Made by a program: the position numbers and the translations under genes. From Bryobacteraceae bacterium (GTDB lineage: Bacteria > Acidobacteriota > Terriglobia > Bryobacterales > Bryobacteraceae): a stretch of 64,000 bases of DNA. Below, piece by piece: positions 36,965 to 46,049 of this stretch (within the stretch, counting starts at the first letter, position 1; each line of letters begins with the position of its first letter). Location of the stretch: assembly GCA_041394945.1 (NCBI GenBank), contig JAWKHH010000002.1, positions 1,000,501 to 1,064,500 of the forward strand, written 5' to 3'. The notes beneath the pieces were generated by a model. The model made no database searches. It saw nothing but the letters and a program-made list of their open reading frames with translations, and was not told the DNA's origin.

Positions 36965-37183
36965 ATGAGCAAGGAAGATTGCATCGAAGTCACGGGCACC
37001 GTGGTGGAGAAGTTCCCCGCGGGCCAATTCAGTGTTCAACTCGATCAGGAGCGGCTGGTGCTGGCGCACCTCGCCGGAAAGCTTCGCCGGAATCGCATCC
37101 GTGTTCTCGCCGGGGATCGCGTCACGGTGGAGATGTCGCCCTACGATCTCACCAAAGGCCGGATCACCTACCGTCACAAGTAA
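36965..37183 (+). CDS. infA: Translation initiation factor IF-1
   Basis: A 72-residue OB-fold protein that fills the ribosomal A site during initiation. It matches the family along its whole length: MSKEDCIEVTGTVVEKFPAG, VLAHLAGKLRRNRIRVLAGD, VTVEMSPYDLTKGRITYR. It has an ideal AGGAGGTC five bases before the ATG and a TATACT box at 36918-36923; a small hairpin (TTGGTT/AACCAA) lies in the leader. It is not in the usual ribosomal-protein (secY-rpmJ) neighbourhood but stands before a sugar epimerase gene, so this may be an extra copy or a relocated one. The region 36779-36964 otherwise holds nothing recognisable. Confidence 0.95.
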   Translation: MSKEDCIEVTGTVVEKFPAGQFSVQLDQERLVLAHLAGKLRRNRIRVLAGDRVTVEMSPYDLTKGRITYRHK

Positions 37184-37216
37184 GCCGGTCCATCATCCCT
37201 CCGTCCCGTCTGTTTC

Positions 37217-38338
37217 TTGTCCAAACAGCCGATCCACGCTCTCTTCATCTTCGGTACCCGCCCCGAGGCCATCAAGCTGTGTCCCGTGGTGCGGACGCTA
37301 GCCGCGGACCCTTCCTATCGGGTCACCGTCTGCGTTACCGCTCAGCATCGAGGATTGCTCGATCAGGTGCTCGAGGCGTTCGCCGTCACTCCGGCGCACG
37401 ATCTCGACGTGATGACGCCCGGACAGACGCTCTTCCAATCGACGGCGCGAATTATCGCCGCCCTTGAACCCGTGATCGACGCGGAAAAGCCGGATGTGGC
37501 CATCGTGCAGGGCGACACCACCACCACGTTCTGTGGCGCGCTCGCCGCGTTCTATCGGCGGATCCCGGTGGCTCATGTCGAGGCCGGCCTTCGCACCGGA
37601 GACATCTACCAGCCGTTCCCCGAAGAGATGAATCGTCTGCTCGCGGGGCGCATCGCGCGAGTGCATCTGGCGGCCACCGAGTGGGCGGCGCAGAACCTCC
37701 GCCGCGAGGGCGTGCCCGCCTCCGCGATCCACATTACCGGCAACACCGGGATCGACGCCGTCCTGCACGTGGCCGGCGAACTTCAGGCCGGCCGGATCGC
37801 CGCGCCGCAATGGCCCATGCTCGATCCGGCGAAGAAGCTGATCGTCGTCACAACGCACCGCCGCGAGAGCTTCGGGGAGGGCCTTGCCAACACCTGCCGC
37901 GCCATCCGGACGCTTGCCGCGCGCGGGGACGCGCAAGTGGTGTTTCCCGTGCACCCGAATCCCAACGTGCGCGCCGCCGTCGACGCGACCCTTCGCGACG
38001 CCCCGAACGTGGTGCTGTGCGAGCCGCTCGGGTATATTCCCTTCGTCGATCTCATGCGCCGCGCCTGGTTCCTCCTCACCGACTCCGGTGGAATCCAGGA
38101 AGAGGGTCCCTCCCTTGGCAAGCCAATCCTCGTGCTGCGCGAAAAGACGGAACGGCCGGAGGCCGTGAACGCCGGCACCGTGCGCCTGGTGGGCGCCGAT
38201 CCTGATCGCATTCTCTCCAACGCCACCGAACTGCTCGACAACCCCTCCACCTACGCCGCCATGGCGCGTGCCCATAATCCCTATGGCGACGGACGCGCCA
38301 GCGAGCGCATCGCCGGCATCCTGCGCGAAGCGCTCTGA
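37217..38338 (+). CDS. wecB: UDP-N-acetylglucosamine 2-epimerase (non-hydrolysing)
   Basis: Interconverts UDP-GlcNAc and UDP-ManNAc for surface polysaccharide synthesis. 373 residues, normal length. Motifs: FGTRPEAIKLCPVV at the N-terminus, VIVQGDTTT-like VAIVQGDTTTTFCGALAAFY, HVEAGLRTGDIYQPFPEEMN, TGNTGIDAV, VTTHRRESFGEGL, HPNPNVRAAVD, TDSGGIQEEGPSLGKPILV and LREKTERPEAV, with the catalytic and UDP-binding residues all in place. The start is TTG at 37217 with no clear ribosome-binding site. It lies 33 bases behind infA on the same strand and may share its transcript. The glycosyltransferase/methyltransferase cluster 3-5 kb upstream could use its product. Confidence 0.93.
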   Translation: MSKQPIHALFIFGTRPEAIKLCPVVRTLAADPSYRVTVCVTAQHRGLLDQVLEAFAVTPAHDLDVMTPGQTLFQSTARIIAALEPVIDAEKPDVAIVQGDTTTTFCGALAAFYRRIPVAHVEAGLRTGDIYQPFPEEMNRLLAGRIARVHLAATEWAAQNLRREGVPASAIHITGNTGIDAVLHVAGELQAGRIAAPQWPMLDPAKKLIVVTTHRRESFGEGLANTCRAIRTLAARGDAQVVFPVHPNPNVRAAVDATLRDAPNVVLCEPLGYIPFVDLMRRAWFLLTDSGGIQEEGPSLGKPILVLREKTERPEAVNAGTVRLVGADPDRILSNATELLDNPSTYAAMARAHNPYGDGRASERIAGILREAL

Positions 38339-38426
38339 TCGCTCGGCGTTCCCCGCACGAAGGAGAACGCGCCTTGACTCGCCATTTGCGGCATCGCTAA
38401 ACTCGAATTGTCGGATATCGGTTACG

Positions 38427-39560
38427 TTGTCTGCCCGCTCCATTCCGATCGCTTTCCTGGTCGCGGCACTGGCAGCCGTCATCCTCGCCCAGTCGGCGAT
38501 TCCCATTCGCGCGCGAAGCCGCAATCAAGCGCCGTCGCGCGTCAGGCCCGCTTTTCCCATCGGCGTGCCCATCGAGATCAAAGCCCCCCTCGGCCTGCCT
38601 CCCGTTCCCATCCCGGCCGACAACCCGCCGACGCGCGAAACCGTCGCGCTCGGGCGGAAGCTTTTCTTCGATCCGATCTTCTCCCGCGACAACTCGATCT
38701 CCTGCGCTTCCTGTCACGACCCCAATGCAGGCTTCGCCGATCCGCGCACGGTATCGCTAGGCGTCGGCGGCCTGCGCGGCACACGCAACGCGCCCACCGT
38801 TCTCAACTCCGCCTACAACGAGTTTCAGTTTTGGGACGGCCGCGCCGCCTCGCTCGAAGAACAAGCCGAAGGGCCGGTGCAGAATCCCGTCGAGTTCGTG
38901 CATTCCCTTGCCGGCGTGGAACGTAAGCTCGCCGCCAACGCCGAGTACGTCCGTCTGTTCGAGGAAGCGTGGGGAACCGGCAAGATCACCTACGAGATGG
39001 TCGGGAAGTCCCTCGCCTCCTTCGAGCGGACCCTCGTCAGCGGCAACTCGCCGTTTGACCGCTACTACTATGGCGGCGATGAGAACGCGATCAGCGAGTC
39101 GGCCAAGCGCGGCCTGCGCTTTTTCCTGAACCCGTCGTTGAAGGCCGCCAACTGCATCAGTTGCCACCGCATCGATACGCATTTCGCGACGTTCACCGAG
39201 GCGCGCTTTCATAACACCGGCGTCGCCGTCGATCCCGTGACGCGCGCCATTCTCGACCCCGGCCGCGTGGCCATTGATGGCAACCAGCGTCTCACCGGCG
39301 CGTTCCGCACCATGACCCTGCGCGACATCGCTCTCACTGCTCCCTACATGCACGATGGCAGCATCAGCACGCTCGAAGAGGTAGTGGATTTCTACTTCCA
39401 AAGCGGTCGCGCCAACCCGTTCCTCTCGAACGATATGCCGCGAGTCGGTCTCACCGACATCCCGGCCGGCGAGCAGCCGCAGGCCAAGAAGGACCTGGTG
39501 GAATTCCTGAAGACACTCACCGGCGACGTGCCGCCGGACTCCGGTCCGCCCGGGAACTAG
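38427..39560 (+). CDS. Di-haem cytochrome-c peroxidase family protein
   Basis: Periplasmic enzyme reducing hydrogen peroxide with electrons from cytochrome c, or a related MauG-like di-haem oxidase. Two c-type haem sites: CASCHDPNAGFAD and CISCHRIDTHFAT. Other family motifs: LGRKLFFDPIFSRDNSISCA, RNAPTVLNSAYN, FWDGRAASLEEQAEGP and the C-terminal TAPYMHDGSISTLEEVVDFY. I start at TTG 38427, which gives an uncleaved-anchor or signal-like helix (IPIAFLVAALAAVILAQS) and 377 residues. An ATG at 38268 lies inside wecB and gives a non-native leader. The next gene starts three bases after the stop, so the two are probably co-transcribed. Confidence 0.9.
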   Translation: MSARSIPIAFLVAALAAVILAQSAIPIRARSRNQAPSRVRPAFPIGVPIEIKAPLGLPPVPIPADNPPTRETVALGRKLFFDPIFSRDNSISCASCHDPNAGFADPRTVSLGVGGLRGTRNAPTVLNSAYNEFQFWDGRAASLEEQAEGPVQNPVEFVHSLAGVERKLAANAEYVRLFEEAWGTGKITYEMVGKSLASFERTLVSGNSPFDRYYYGGDENAISESAKRGLRFFLNPSLKAANCISCHRIDTHFATFTEARFHNTGVAVDPVTRAILDPGRVAIDGNQRLTGAFRTMTLRDIALTAPYMHDGSISTLEEVVDFYFQSGRANPFLSNDMPRVGLTDIPAGEQPQAKKDLVEFLKTLTGDVPPDSGPPGN

Positions 39561-39563
39561 ACG

Positions 39564-41363
39564 ATGCATCGCCTTGCTCTCATTGCATTCGCCGCCCCTG
39601 CCGCGCTCCTGGCGCAGTCCACAGGCGGGCCGCGCGGCGCGTATCACTTCGCGCAGATCGTGCTTCCGGGCCCGGACACAACGGCGCGCAATCTCGGCGG
39701 CTCCATCTCGTTCGACGACGGAGGCGGTGTCCGGATCCGCGCCCGTATGGCTGCCGGAGCGAATGCCGCCACCGATGTCGCCGTCGATGGCGAATGGCGT
39801 TTGTCCGCGTCCGGCGCAGCGGCGATCGTCACCAATCCAGCGCATCCCGATTCGACAATGGAGGTCCGCTTCGGTGACGGCGCGCAGGTGCTCATCGCCT
39901 CGCCCGACGGTGGCGACGGGACGGGGTACGAGATGTTCGTCGCCGTGCGGGCGCCGGCCGGCGGCAGGAGCAACGCCGATCTCGTGGGGCTCTACTCGGG
40001 CGCTTATCTCTCGCTCGCCGAGGGAACGCCGGCCGGGCTCGCCACCGCCTTCGTCGATCTCACCGCCGATGGCGCCGGGCGCTTCACGCAATCGGCCCTC
40101 ATCGGTCACGCCGCCGCGATTGACGATGTGAATCGCGCCGAGTCCACGGCATCTTCCACGTATTCGTTCCGCGGCGACGGCGCCGGCGTCGCACAGTTCG
40201 CCGCGCCCTCCGACGTCCTCAGCGGTCCGCGCGAACTGCTGGTCTCGGAAGGCGGCGATTTCCTGATTGCCTATTCGCTCGACGAAGACCGCCGCGACAT
40301 CCTCTTCGCCGTCCGCCGCGACGCCGATGCCGCTTCGTTCCAGTTCCACGGCGTCTTCCGCATCGTCGAACTGCTCGCCGAGAACGGCTTCGTCTTTCAT
40401 CCTGAGCAAGCCCGCATGGGCGCTGCCGAAGGCGCAGTCCGCACCGATAGCGCGGGCATCGCGCTCGTGGCCGAAAAGATCCGCATGGATGGACGCCGCA
40501 CGACGCTCACCACGGTGAACCGCTACCTGATCGGCGCGGCGAGTTGGTTCGGGCCGGAGATCGACGGCACGCGGCACAACTTCGCGCTCAGCGCCGGAGG
40601 CGATGTCTTTGTGGGTGCGCAGGTTGCGGCGAGCGGCGCGCTGACTCTCGAGCACGGCATCTTCGCCGGCATCCGGACGGTGTCGCCGCCCGTTTCGAGC
40701 GGACCCTCAATCGCTGCGCTCGGCATCGCCAACGTGACCACGCCCGGCTTCCCGGCTCTTTCCGTCGCGCCGGGATCGCTCGCCAGCATTTCGGGTACGC
40801 GCCTCGCCACGGATTCCGCGACGGCTCCGCCGGGCGAGACTGCTACTGCGCTGGCAGGCGTTCGGGTGCTGCTGAACGGAGAGGCGCTGCCGCTACGCAT
40901 GGTGTCGGCTGGCCGCATTGACGTGGAGATCCCGGCCGCGTCCGCGCCCGGCCGTGCCGAGATTCAAGTGGAGAGCGCCGGGACGCTGTCGAACAGCGGC
41001 GAAGTGGAAGTCCAGGCTGCATCGCCGACGCTGGCCGCCGCGATCGCCGATGGCCGTGGAGGCGCGGTGGCTGCTCATGCGGACGGCGCGTTGCTCAGCA
41101 ACGATCGGCCCGCCGTGCCCGGAGAGACGGTGTCGCTCTATCTCACCGGACTTGGGAGCCAAGCGACGGAAATCCAGGTGCTGTTCGCGGGCGTCGCCGG
41201 CGAGGTGACCTACGCTGGCCCTGCGCCGGGCTATCCGGGTATCGACCAGATCAACGTGACGCTTCCCCCCGATCTTCAGGCGCGAGGCTCCGTTGCCGTG
41301 GCGCTGGGGACCCCGGGCGCGTTCACCGATCTCGCCGACCTGCCCGTGGCCGCGTCGAATTAA
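39564..41363 (+). CDS. Secreted protein with Solibacter-type (TIGR03437-like) C-terminal domain
   Basis: A 599-residue exported protein. Signal peptide MHRLALIAFAAPAALLAQST; a long middle region of lipocalin-like or beta-sandwich strands (GLYSGAYLSLAEGTPAGLAT, FRGDGAGVAQF, HGVFRIVELLAENG) of unknown fold; and a C-terminal 220 residues matching the lineage-specific module that ends with EVTYAGPAPGYPGIDQINVT and LPPDLQARGSVAVAL. That module is largely confined to Solibacter-like acidobacteria and is found on many surface proteins. It follows the peroxidase by three bases and overlaps the convergent NTF2-like gene by four bases. Function unknown. Confidence 0.82.
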   Translation: MHRLALIAFAAPAALLAQSTGGPRGAYHFAQIVLPGPDTTARNLGGSISFDDGGGVRIRARMAAGANAATDVAVDGEWRLSASGAAAIVTNPAHPDSTMEVRFGDGAQVLIASPDGGDGTGYEMFVAVRAPAGGRSNADLVGLYSGAYLSLAEGTPAGLATAFVDLTADGAGRFTQSALIGHAAAIDDVNRAESTASSTYSFRGDGAGVAQFAAPSDVLSGPRELLVSEGGDFLIAYSLDEDRRDILFAVRRDADAASFQFHGVFRIVELLAENGFVFHPEQARMGAAEGAVRTDSAGIALVAEKIRMDGRRTTLTTVNRYLIGAASWFGPEIDGTRHNFALSAGGDVFVGAQVAASGALTLEHGIFAGIRTVSPPVSSGPSIAALGIANVTTPGFPALSVAPGSLASISGTRLATDSATAPPGETATALAGVRVLLNGEALPLRMVSAGRIDVEIPAASAPGRAEIQVESAGTLSNSGEVEVQAASPTLAAAIADGRGGAVAAHADGALLSNDRPAVPGETVSLYLTGLGSQATEIQVLFAGVAGEVTYAGPAPGYPGIDQINVTLPPDLQARGSVAVALGTPGAFTDLADLPVAASN

Positions 41364-41788
41364 TCCGGGAGACGATCCACTCGCGCCGTCTGGTGGCCGG
41401 CCAGCTTCCACACGCCGCCGTCCTTCACCCACACGTGCAGCATCATGATCTTGTCGTCGAACTCGCCTTGCGGATTCGTGCCGGTCACGTGGACCCACGA
41501 ATGCGTCACCGCCGCCGAGCCGTGCATCTTCACCTGTAGCTTGCGCTGTTCGAACGTCCGATACACCTGCGCGCCGGACTTCAGCTTGCCGATATAGCTC
41601 GTCTTCGTGTCGAGCACGTTTGAGGCGTGGCCGTAGAGCAGGTCCGGTGACAGGATCCGTTCGAGCGCGGCGATATCCTTTTTCACCACCGCGGCGGCCC
41701 ACTGCTTCTCCATCGCTTCGATCTCGGTGTTTCCGGCCGCGTTCAGGGCGCCGGCGAAGACGAGCGCGATCGCGCAAATCGATTTCAT
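41360..41788 (-). CDS. NTF2-like (DUF4440/SnoaL-type) exported protein
   Basis: A 142-residue protein: signal peptide MKSICAIALVFAGALNAAG, then a cone-shaped alpha+beta NTF2-like fold (EIEAMEKQWAAAVVKKDIAA, LSPDLLYGHASNVLDTKTSY, HSWVHVTGTN, GGVWKLAGHQTARV). This is the DUF4440 kind found in many secreted acidobacterial proteins; ligand or enzymatic role unknown. The ATG at 41788 is preferred to one six codons upstream because the leader begins there. The stop overlaps the stop of the convergent TIGR03437-like gene, and the upstream kbl gene ends 20 bases away. Confidence 0.8.
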   Translation of the reverse strand: MKSICAIALVFAGALNAAGNTEIEAMEKQWAAAVVKKDIAALERILSPDLLYGHASNVLDTKTSYIGKLKSGAQVYRTFEQRKLQVKMHGSAAVTHSWVHVTGTNPQGEFDDKIMMLHVWVKDGGVWKLAGHQTARVDRLPD

Positions 41789-41807
41789 GATCCTGGAGTC
41801 TACCATC

Positions 41808-42989
41808 TCAGAGCCCCATCTCCGCCTTCACCTCGCCGAACTTCGCGATAGCGAACTCGAGATCGGCTCGCGTGTGCGCCGCCGAGATCTGTGTGCGCAC
41901 GCGCGCCTTGCCTTGCGGCGCCACCGGGTAGGAAAAGCCGATCACGTAGACGCCCTTCGCCAGCATCCGCTCCGCCATCTCCGCCGCCACGCGCGCGTCG
42001 CCGAGCATCACCGGAACGATCGGGTGCTCACCGGGCAGCAGGGAGAGGCCAATCCGCTCCATGCCGGCGCGGAAAAATCGCGTGTTCTCGTGCAGACGGT
42101 CGCGCAATTCCGTGGACTCCTCGAGCAGCGCGAGAGCCCGCACGGAAGCGGCCGTGATCATCGGCGCCAGCGAGTTCGAAAACAGATACGGCCGCGAACG
42201 CTGCCGCAGCAGGTCGATGATCTCCTTGCGGCCCGACGTGTAGCCGCCGGTCGCGCCGCCTAGCGCCTTGCCCAGTGTTCCCGTGATCACATCAATGCGG
42301 CCCATCGCGCCCTTGTGCTCGTGCGTGCCGCGTCCGCGAGCGCCCATGAACCCCACGGCGTGCGAATCGTCCACCATCACAAGCGCCTTGTGCCGGTCCG
42401 CGAGATCGCAGATCTCGTCGAGCCTGGCGAGGTAGCCGTCCATCGAAAAGACGCCATCGGTGGCGATCATACGGAAGCGCGCGTCCGCCGATTCGATGAG
42501 CTTTGCTTCCAGATCCGCCATGTCGTTGTTCCGGTAACGGTACCGCCGAGCCTTGCACAGCCGGACGCCGTCGATGATCGACGCGTGATTCAACTCGTCG
42601 CTGACGATGGCGTCTTCGGCGCCGAGTAGCGTCTCGAACAAACCGCCGTTGGCGTCGAAGCACGATGAATAGAGGATGGTATCCTCGACGCCGAGAAAGC
42701 GGCTGATGGCGGCCTCGAGTTCCTTGTGGATGGCTTGCGTGCCGCAAATGAACCGGACCGAAGCGAGCCCGTATCCCCACCGGTCCAGCGCCTCCCGCGC
42801 GGCGGCGATCACCGCCGGGTGGTTCGCCAGGCCGAGATAGTTGTTCGCGCAGAGGTTCAACACCTGGCCCGCGCCCGTCCTTACATGCGCCGCTTGCGGC
42901 GATTCGATCACGCGCTCCGGCTTCCAGAGCCCGCTCTCCTCGATCGACCCGAGCAGCCCGCGCGCGTAGTCCCGGTAATCGCCGTACAT
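41808..42989 (-). CDS. kbl: Glycine C-acetyltransferase (2-amino-3-ketobutyrate CoA ligase)
   Basis: PLP enzyme (393 residues) that splits 2-amino-3-oxobutyrate with CoA into glycine and acetyl-CoA, the second step of threonine breakdown. Motifs of the alpha-oxoamine synthase group: NLCANNYLGLANHPAV, SVRFICGTQAIHKELE, SSCFDANGGLFETLLG, VMVDDSHAVGFMGARGRGTH (PLP-binding Asp and His) and the Schiff-base Lys in ITGTLGKALGGATGGY. It starts directly at the base after the tdh stop (TAG then ATG), with GGAGGGAA as ribosome-binding site inside the end of tdh. The pair is a classic tdh-kbl operon. AONS or other family members are excluded by the neighbour and the very close match to Kbl signatures. 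Confidence 0.95.
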   Translation of the reverse strand: MYGDYRDYARGLLGSIEESGLWKPERVIESPQAAHVRTGAGQVLNLCANNYLGLANHPAVIAAAREALDRWGYGLASVRFICGTQAIHKELEAAISRFLGVEDTILYSSCFDANGGLFETLLGAEDAIVSDELNHASIIDGVRLCKARRYRYRNNDMADLEAKLIESADARFRMIATDGVFSMDGYLARLDEICDLADRHKALVMVDDSHAVGFMGARGRGTHEHKGAMGRIDVITGTLGKALGGATGGYTSGRKEIIDLLRQRSRPYLFSNSLAPMITAASVRALALLEESTELRDRLHENTRFFRAGMERIGLSLLPGEHPIVPVMLGDARVAAEMAERMLAKGVYVIGFSYPVAPQGKARVRTQISAAHTRADLEFAIAKFGEVKAEMGL

Positions 42990-44021
42990 CTACAGTTCCC
43001 TCCACGTGAGTACCACCTTGCCGCACTGCCCGCTGCGCATCGCCTCGAATCCCTTCTCGAAGTCCGTGTAGTGGTAGCGGTGAGTGATCACGGGCTTGAT
43101 GTCGAGCCCGCACTCGAGCATCACGCTCATCTTGTACCAGGTCTCGTACATTTCGCGTCCGTAGATGCCGCGGATGGTGAGCGAGTTGAACACCACCTTC
43201 GCCCAGTCGATGGCCATCTCGCCGCTCGGGATGCCGAGCATGGCGATGCGTCCTCCGTGCGTCATGTTGTCGAGCATCTCGCGGAACGCCTGCGCGTTGC
43301 CGGACATCTCGAGCCCGACGTCGAAGCCCTCGAGCATGCGCAGTTTCTTCTGTGCGTCCTTCAGCCGCTCGCTTCGCGCGTCGATGGCGAGGCTCACGCC
43401 TGCCTTGCGCGCCAGTTCGATGCGGTACTCGTTGACGTCGGTGATGGCCACGTTGCGCGCGCCGGCGAAGCGCGCCACCGCCGCCGCCATGATGCCGATG
43501 GGCCCCGCGCCGGTGACGATCACGTCCTCGCCGAGCACCGGAAACTCGAGCGCCGTGTGGACGGCATTGCCGAACGGATCGAAGATCGCCGCCACCTCGA
43601 GGTCGATCCCCGCGTCGTGACGCCAGATGTTCGACATCGGCAAGGCGACATACTCGGCGAACGCCCCGTCGCGGTTCACGCCGACGCCCTTGGTCTGCGC
43701 GCACAGGTGCCGCCGGCCCGCCATGCAGTTCCTGCATCGTCCGCACACCACGTGTCCTTCGCCGCTGACGATCTCCCCGGGACGGAAGTCGTTGACGTTC
43801 GAGCCGATGTCGACGATCTCACCCACGAACTCGTGGCCGATCGTCATCGGAGTCGGAATCGTCCTTGCGGCCCACTCGTCCCAGTTGTAGATGTGGACGT
43901 CGGTGCCGCAGATGCCGGTCTTCAACACCCGGATCAATACGTCGTTGATGCCGATCTTCGGTTCGGGGACGTCGGCGAGCCAGAGTCCGGGGGCAGCTTG
44001 AGTTTTCGCGAGGGCCTTCAC
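42990..44021 (-). CDS. tdh: L-threonine 3-dehydrogenase
   Basis: Zinc-dependent medium-chain dehydrogenase (343 residues, normal length) oxidising threonine to 2-amino-3-oxobutyrate with NAD. Catalytic zinc ligands in ICGTDVHIYNWDEWA and TIGHEFVGEIV; structural zinc cysteines CGRCRNCMAGRRHLC; NAD motif VIVTGAGPIGIMAAAVA. The start is GTG at 44021 (VKALAKTQAAPGLW) with GACGGA upstream; a much longer frame upstream is antisense to the 44115-46046 gene and was discarded. It is followed immediately by kbl. Together with the two threonine synthases and homoserine dehydrogenase in this window it sets up both synthesis and breakdown of threonine. Confidence 0.95.
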   Translation of the reverse strand: MKALAKTQAAPGLWLADVPEPKIGINDVLIRVLKTGICGTDVHIYNWDEWAARTIPTPMTIGHEFVGEIVDIGSNVNDFRPGEIVSGEGHVVCGRCRNCMAGRRHLCAQTKGVGVNRDGAFAEYVALPMSNIWRHDAGIDLEVAAIFDPFGNAVHTALEFPVLGEDVIVTGAGPIGIMAAAVARFAGARNVAITDVNEYRIELARKAGVSLAIDARSERLKDAQKKLRMLEGFDVGLEMSGNAQAFREMLDNMTHGGRIAMLGIPSGEMAIDWAKVVFNSLTIRGIYGREMYETWYKMSVMLECGLDIKPVITHRYHYTDFEKGFEAMRSGQCGKVVLTWREL

Positions 44022-44114
44022 TCCGTCGATTATCGCGTGGACGCGAGACCGAAGAGATCGAGGATACGCGCCTGAAGTCCAAGGTTGGCCCGAGCCGGTG
44101 ATACCGTGTAGAGA

Positions 44115-46046
44115 ATGAAGACCCTGCTCCGAACCGCCGCGGCCGGACTCAGCCTGTTCGGTCTCGCGCTCGCTCAACCCACCATCCACGTCGAAACGCC
44201 GATGGCCCCGCCCGCCTGGGCCCACCTCGAGCGCGAACTGCTGCGCTACAACTCGATCGCGGTGGAGCGCTTCGCCGAGCGCTACGTCGATTCGCGCGGC
44301 TACCTGCTCCACACGCCGCGCTGGGGCACGCTGGACGGTCCTGACGACGCCATCGAAACCTTCAACAACTGGACGCTGCTCTACGCTCTCGGCTCGTCGC
44401 GCTCCGTGCTCGATCTCTACAACAAGGCCCACGAAGGGCACCTCGCCCAGTACAGCGAACTGCGCACCAAGCTCACCGAACTCGCCGCGAACGGCGCCTA
44501 CCACAAGGAGTTCATTACTCAGTCGGACTGGTTCCACACGGGTGAGGGCATGCGCGCGTTCCTGCTGCAGGGCCTCGCCGCACCCAACGACGACATCGTT
44601 CGCCGCCGCACCCAACGCTTCGCCGGGCTCTACATGAACGAAGATCCCGAGGCGCCCAACTACGATCCGGAACATAAGATCATCCGCAGCATCTGGACCG
44701 GCTCGAAGGGTCCGATGCTCCGCAAGGCGACCACCTACGACTGGGTGGGCGATCCCGTCCCCGGCGTCTATCACCTGCTCCACAATCCCGCCGGTCGCGG
44801 CAAGATGCTCGACATGAACGAGCACTACGAAAAGATGCTCGCCCACTGCGCCGAGTACCTCGATAGCGCTGGCGACAACAACCTCAACCTCGCCGCCACC
44901 ATCCTGCCGATGAACGCCTACATGTTCACTGGCGACGACAAGTACAAGCAATGGGTGGTGGATTACGTGAACGCCTGGAAGCAGCGCACGGCGGAGGCGG
45001 GTGGCAACATCCCGAGCAACATCGGGCTCAACGGCAAGATCGGCGGCGAGTACGACGGCCAGTGGTGGAAAGGCACTTACGGCTGGAACTTCACCATCTT
45101 CGACGGCGAACTCGGCCAGATCGCGCATCGTAACTACTTCGTCCAGGGCGCCTGGCCCGGCTTCGCGAACGCACTCATCCTCACCGGCGACCAATCCTAC
45201 GTCGACGTGCTGCGCCGCCAGATGGACAACATCTACGCACAGAAGAAAGTGGAGAACGGCCGGACGCTGCTTCCCCAGATGTACGGCGATCCGCGCGGGT
45301 ACAAGCACAACGGTCCGCCGAGCTGGTACCACTTCACGCCGAACCTCTTCACGGACCGGCTCATGGAGATCTACCTGTGGTCAATGAACCGCAAGGATCT
45401 CGAACGCGTCCCGGTCGCCGACTCGTACAATCCGGGCGGACGCAATCGCGACGGGTACTCGGGTCCGGACCGCGGCGCCGCCTGGCTCGGCTTCCTGGAA
45501 GGCAAGGCGCCGGACTTCCCGGAGAAGGCCCTGCGCGACGATCTCAACTGGGTGCGCCGCCGCATGGAGATGATGCGCACCGATCAGACGACGTCGGACA
45601 CGCGCCTCGCCGACTACCTGCTGGATCTCAACCCCGCGGCGACGAACGCGCTCGTCAATCTCACCCTCGGCGGCTACTTCGCCCGCGGGCGCATCTGGGT
45701 GCTGCACAGCCGCTTCCGCTATTTCGATCCCGAGAGACGCCGGCCCGGTTTGCCTGAAGATGTCGGCGCGCTGGTGGAGAAACTCGGCCCGGACTCGGCC
45801 ACGCTCACCCTGGTGAACACGAACCCGCTCGATGCGCGCACCATCGACGTACAGGCCGGCGGCTACGGCGAACACCGCTTCGTGAGCGCAACCACCGGCG
45901 GCAGGACGACGCAGGTGAACGGGCCGGTGCTCACGGTCCAACTCGAACCCGGCGCCGGCGCCCGCATCGATTTCCAGATGGCCCGCTACGCCAGCCAGCC
46001 CACTTTCGCGCAGCCTTGGGATCGCGGCTGGTACGGTAAGAAGTAG
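44115..46046 (+). CDS. Secreted protein, probable alpha/alpha-toroid fold, unknown function
   Basis: A 643-residue exported protein (signal peptide MKTLLRTAAAGLSLFGLALA) that I cannot assign to a named family. The body is helical with repeated aromatic-rich motifs like those of six-hairpin glycosidase or terpenoid-cyclase folds: RGYLLHTPRWGTLDGPDDAI, NNWTLLYALGSSRSVLDLY, SDWFHTGEGMRAFLLQGLA, YGWNFTIFDGELGQIAHRNY and PPSWYHFTPNLFTDRLMEIY. The last 120 residues are beta-rich (GPDSATLTLVNTNPLDARTI). The many conserved-looking Trp, Asp and His pairs suggest a polysaccharide-acting enzyme. That is inference from fold flavour only. It is divergent from tdh and followed after three bases by an M28 peptidase gene. 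Confidence 0.75.
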   Translation: MKTLLRTAAAGLSLFGLALAQPTIHVETPMAPPAWAHLERELLRYNSIAVERFAERYVDSRGYLLHTPRWGTLDGPDDAIETFNNWTLLYALGSSRSVLDLYNKAHEGHLAQYSELRTKLTELAANGAYHKEFITQSDWFHTGEGMRAFLLQGLAAPNDDIVRRRTQRFAGLYMNEDPEAPNYDPEHKIIRSIWTGSKGPMLRKATTYDWVGDPVPGVYHLLHNPAGRGKMLDMNEHYEKMLAHCAEYLDSAGDNNLNLAATILPMNAYMFTGDDKYKQWVVDYVNAWKQRTAEAGGNIPSNIGLNGKIGGEYDGQWWKGTYGWNFTIFDGELGQIAHRNYFVQGAWPGFANALILTGDQSYVDVLRRQMDNIYAQKKVENGRTLLPQMYGDPRGYKHNGPPSWYHFTPNLFTDRLMEIYLWSMNRKDLERVPVADSYNPGGRNRDGYSGPDRGAAWLGFLEGKAPDFPEKALRDDLNWVRRRMEMMRTDQTTSDTRLADYLLDLNPAATNALVNLTLGGYFARGRIWVLHSRFRYFDPERRRPGLPEDVGALVEKLGPDSATLTLVNTNPLDARTIDVQAGGYGEHRFVSATTGGRTTQVNGPVLTVQLEPGAGARIDFQMARYASQPTFAQPWDRGWYGKK

Positions 46047-46049
46047 CCT

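Noticed and set aside
38757..40655. A 632-residue minus-strand frame across the peroxidase and TIGR03437-like genes
   Set aside because: It spans the boundary of two convincing plus-strand genes and has shadow composition.
44022..45332. Upstream extension of the tdh frame (total 780 residues)
   Set aside because: The extra 437 residues are antisense to the 44115-46046 gene; Tdh homology begins at GTG 44021.
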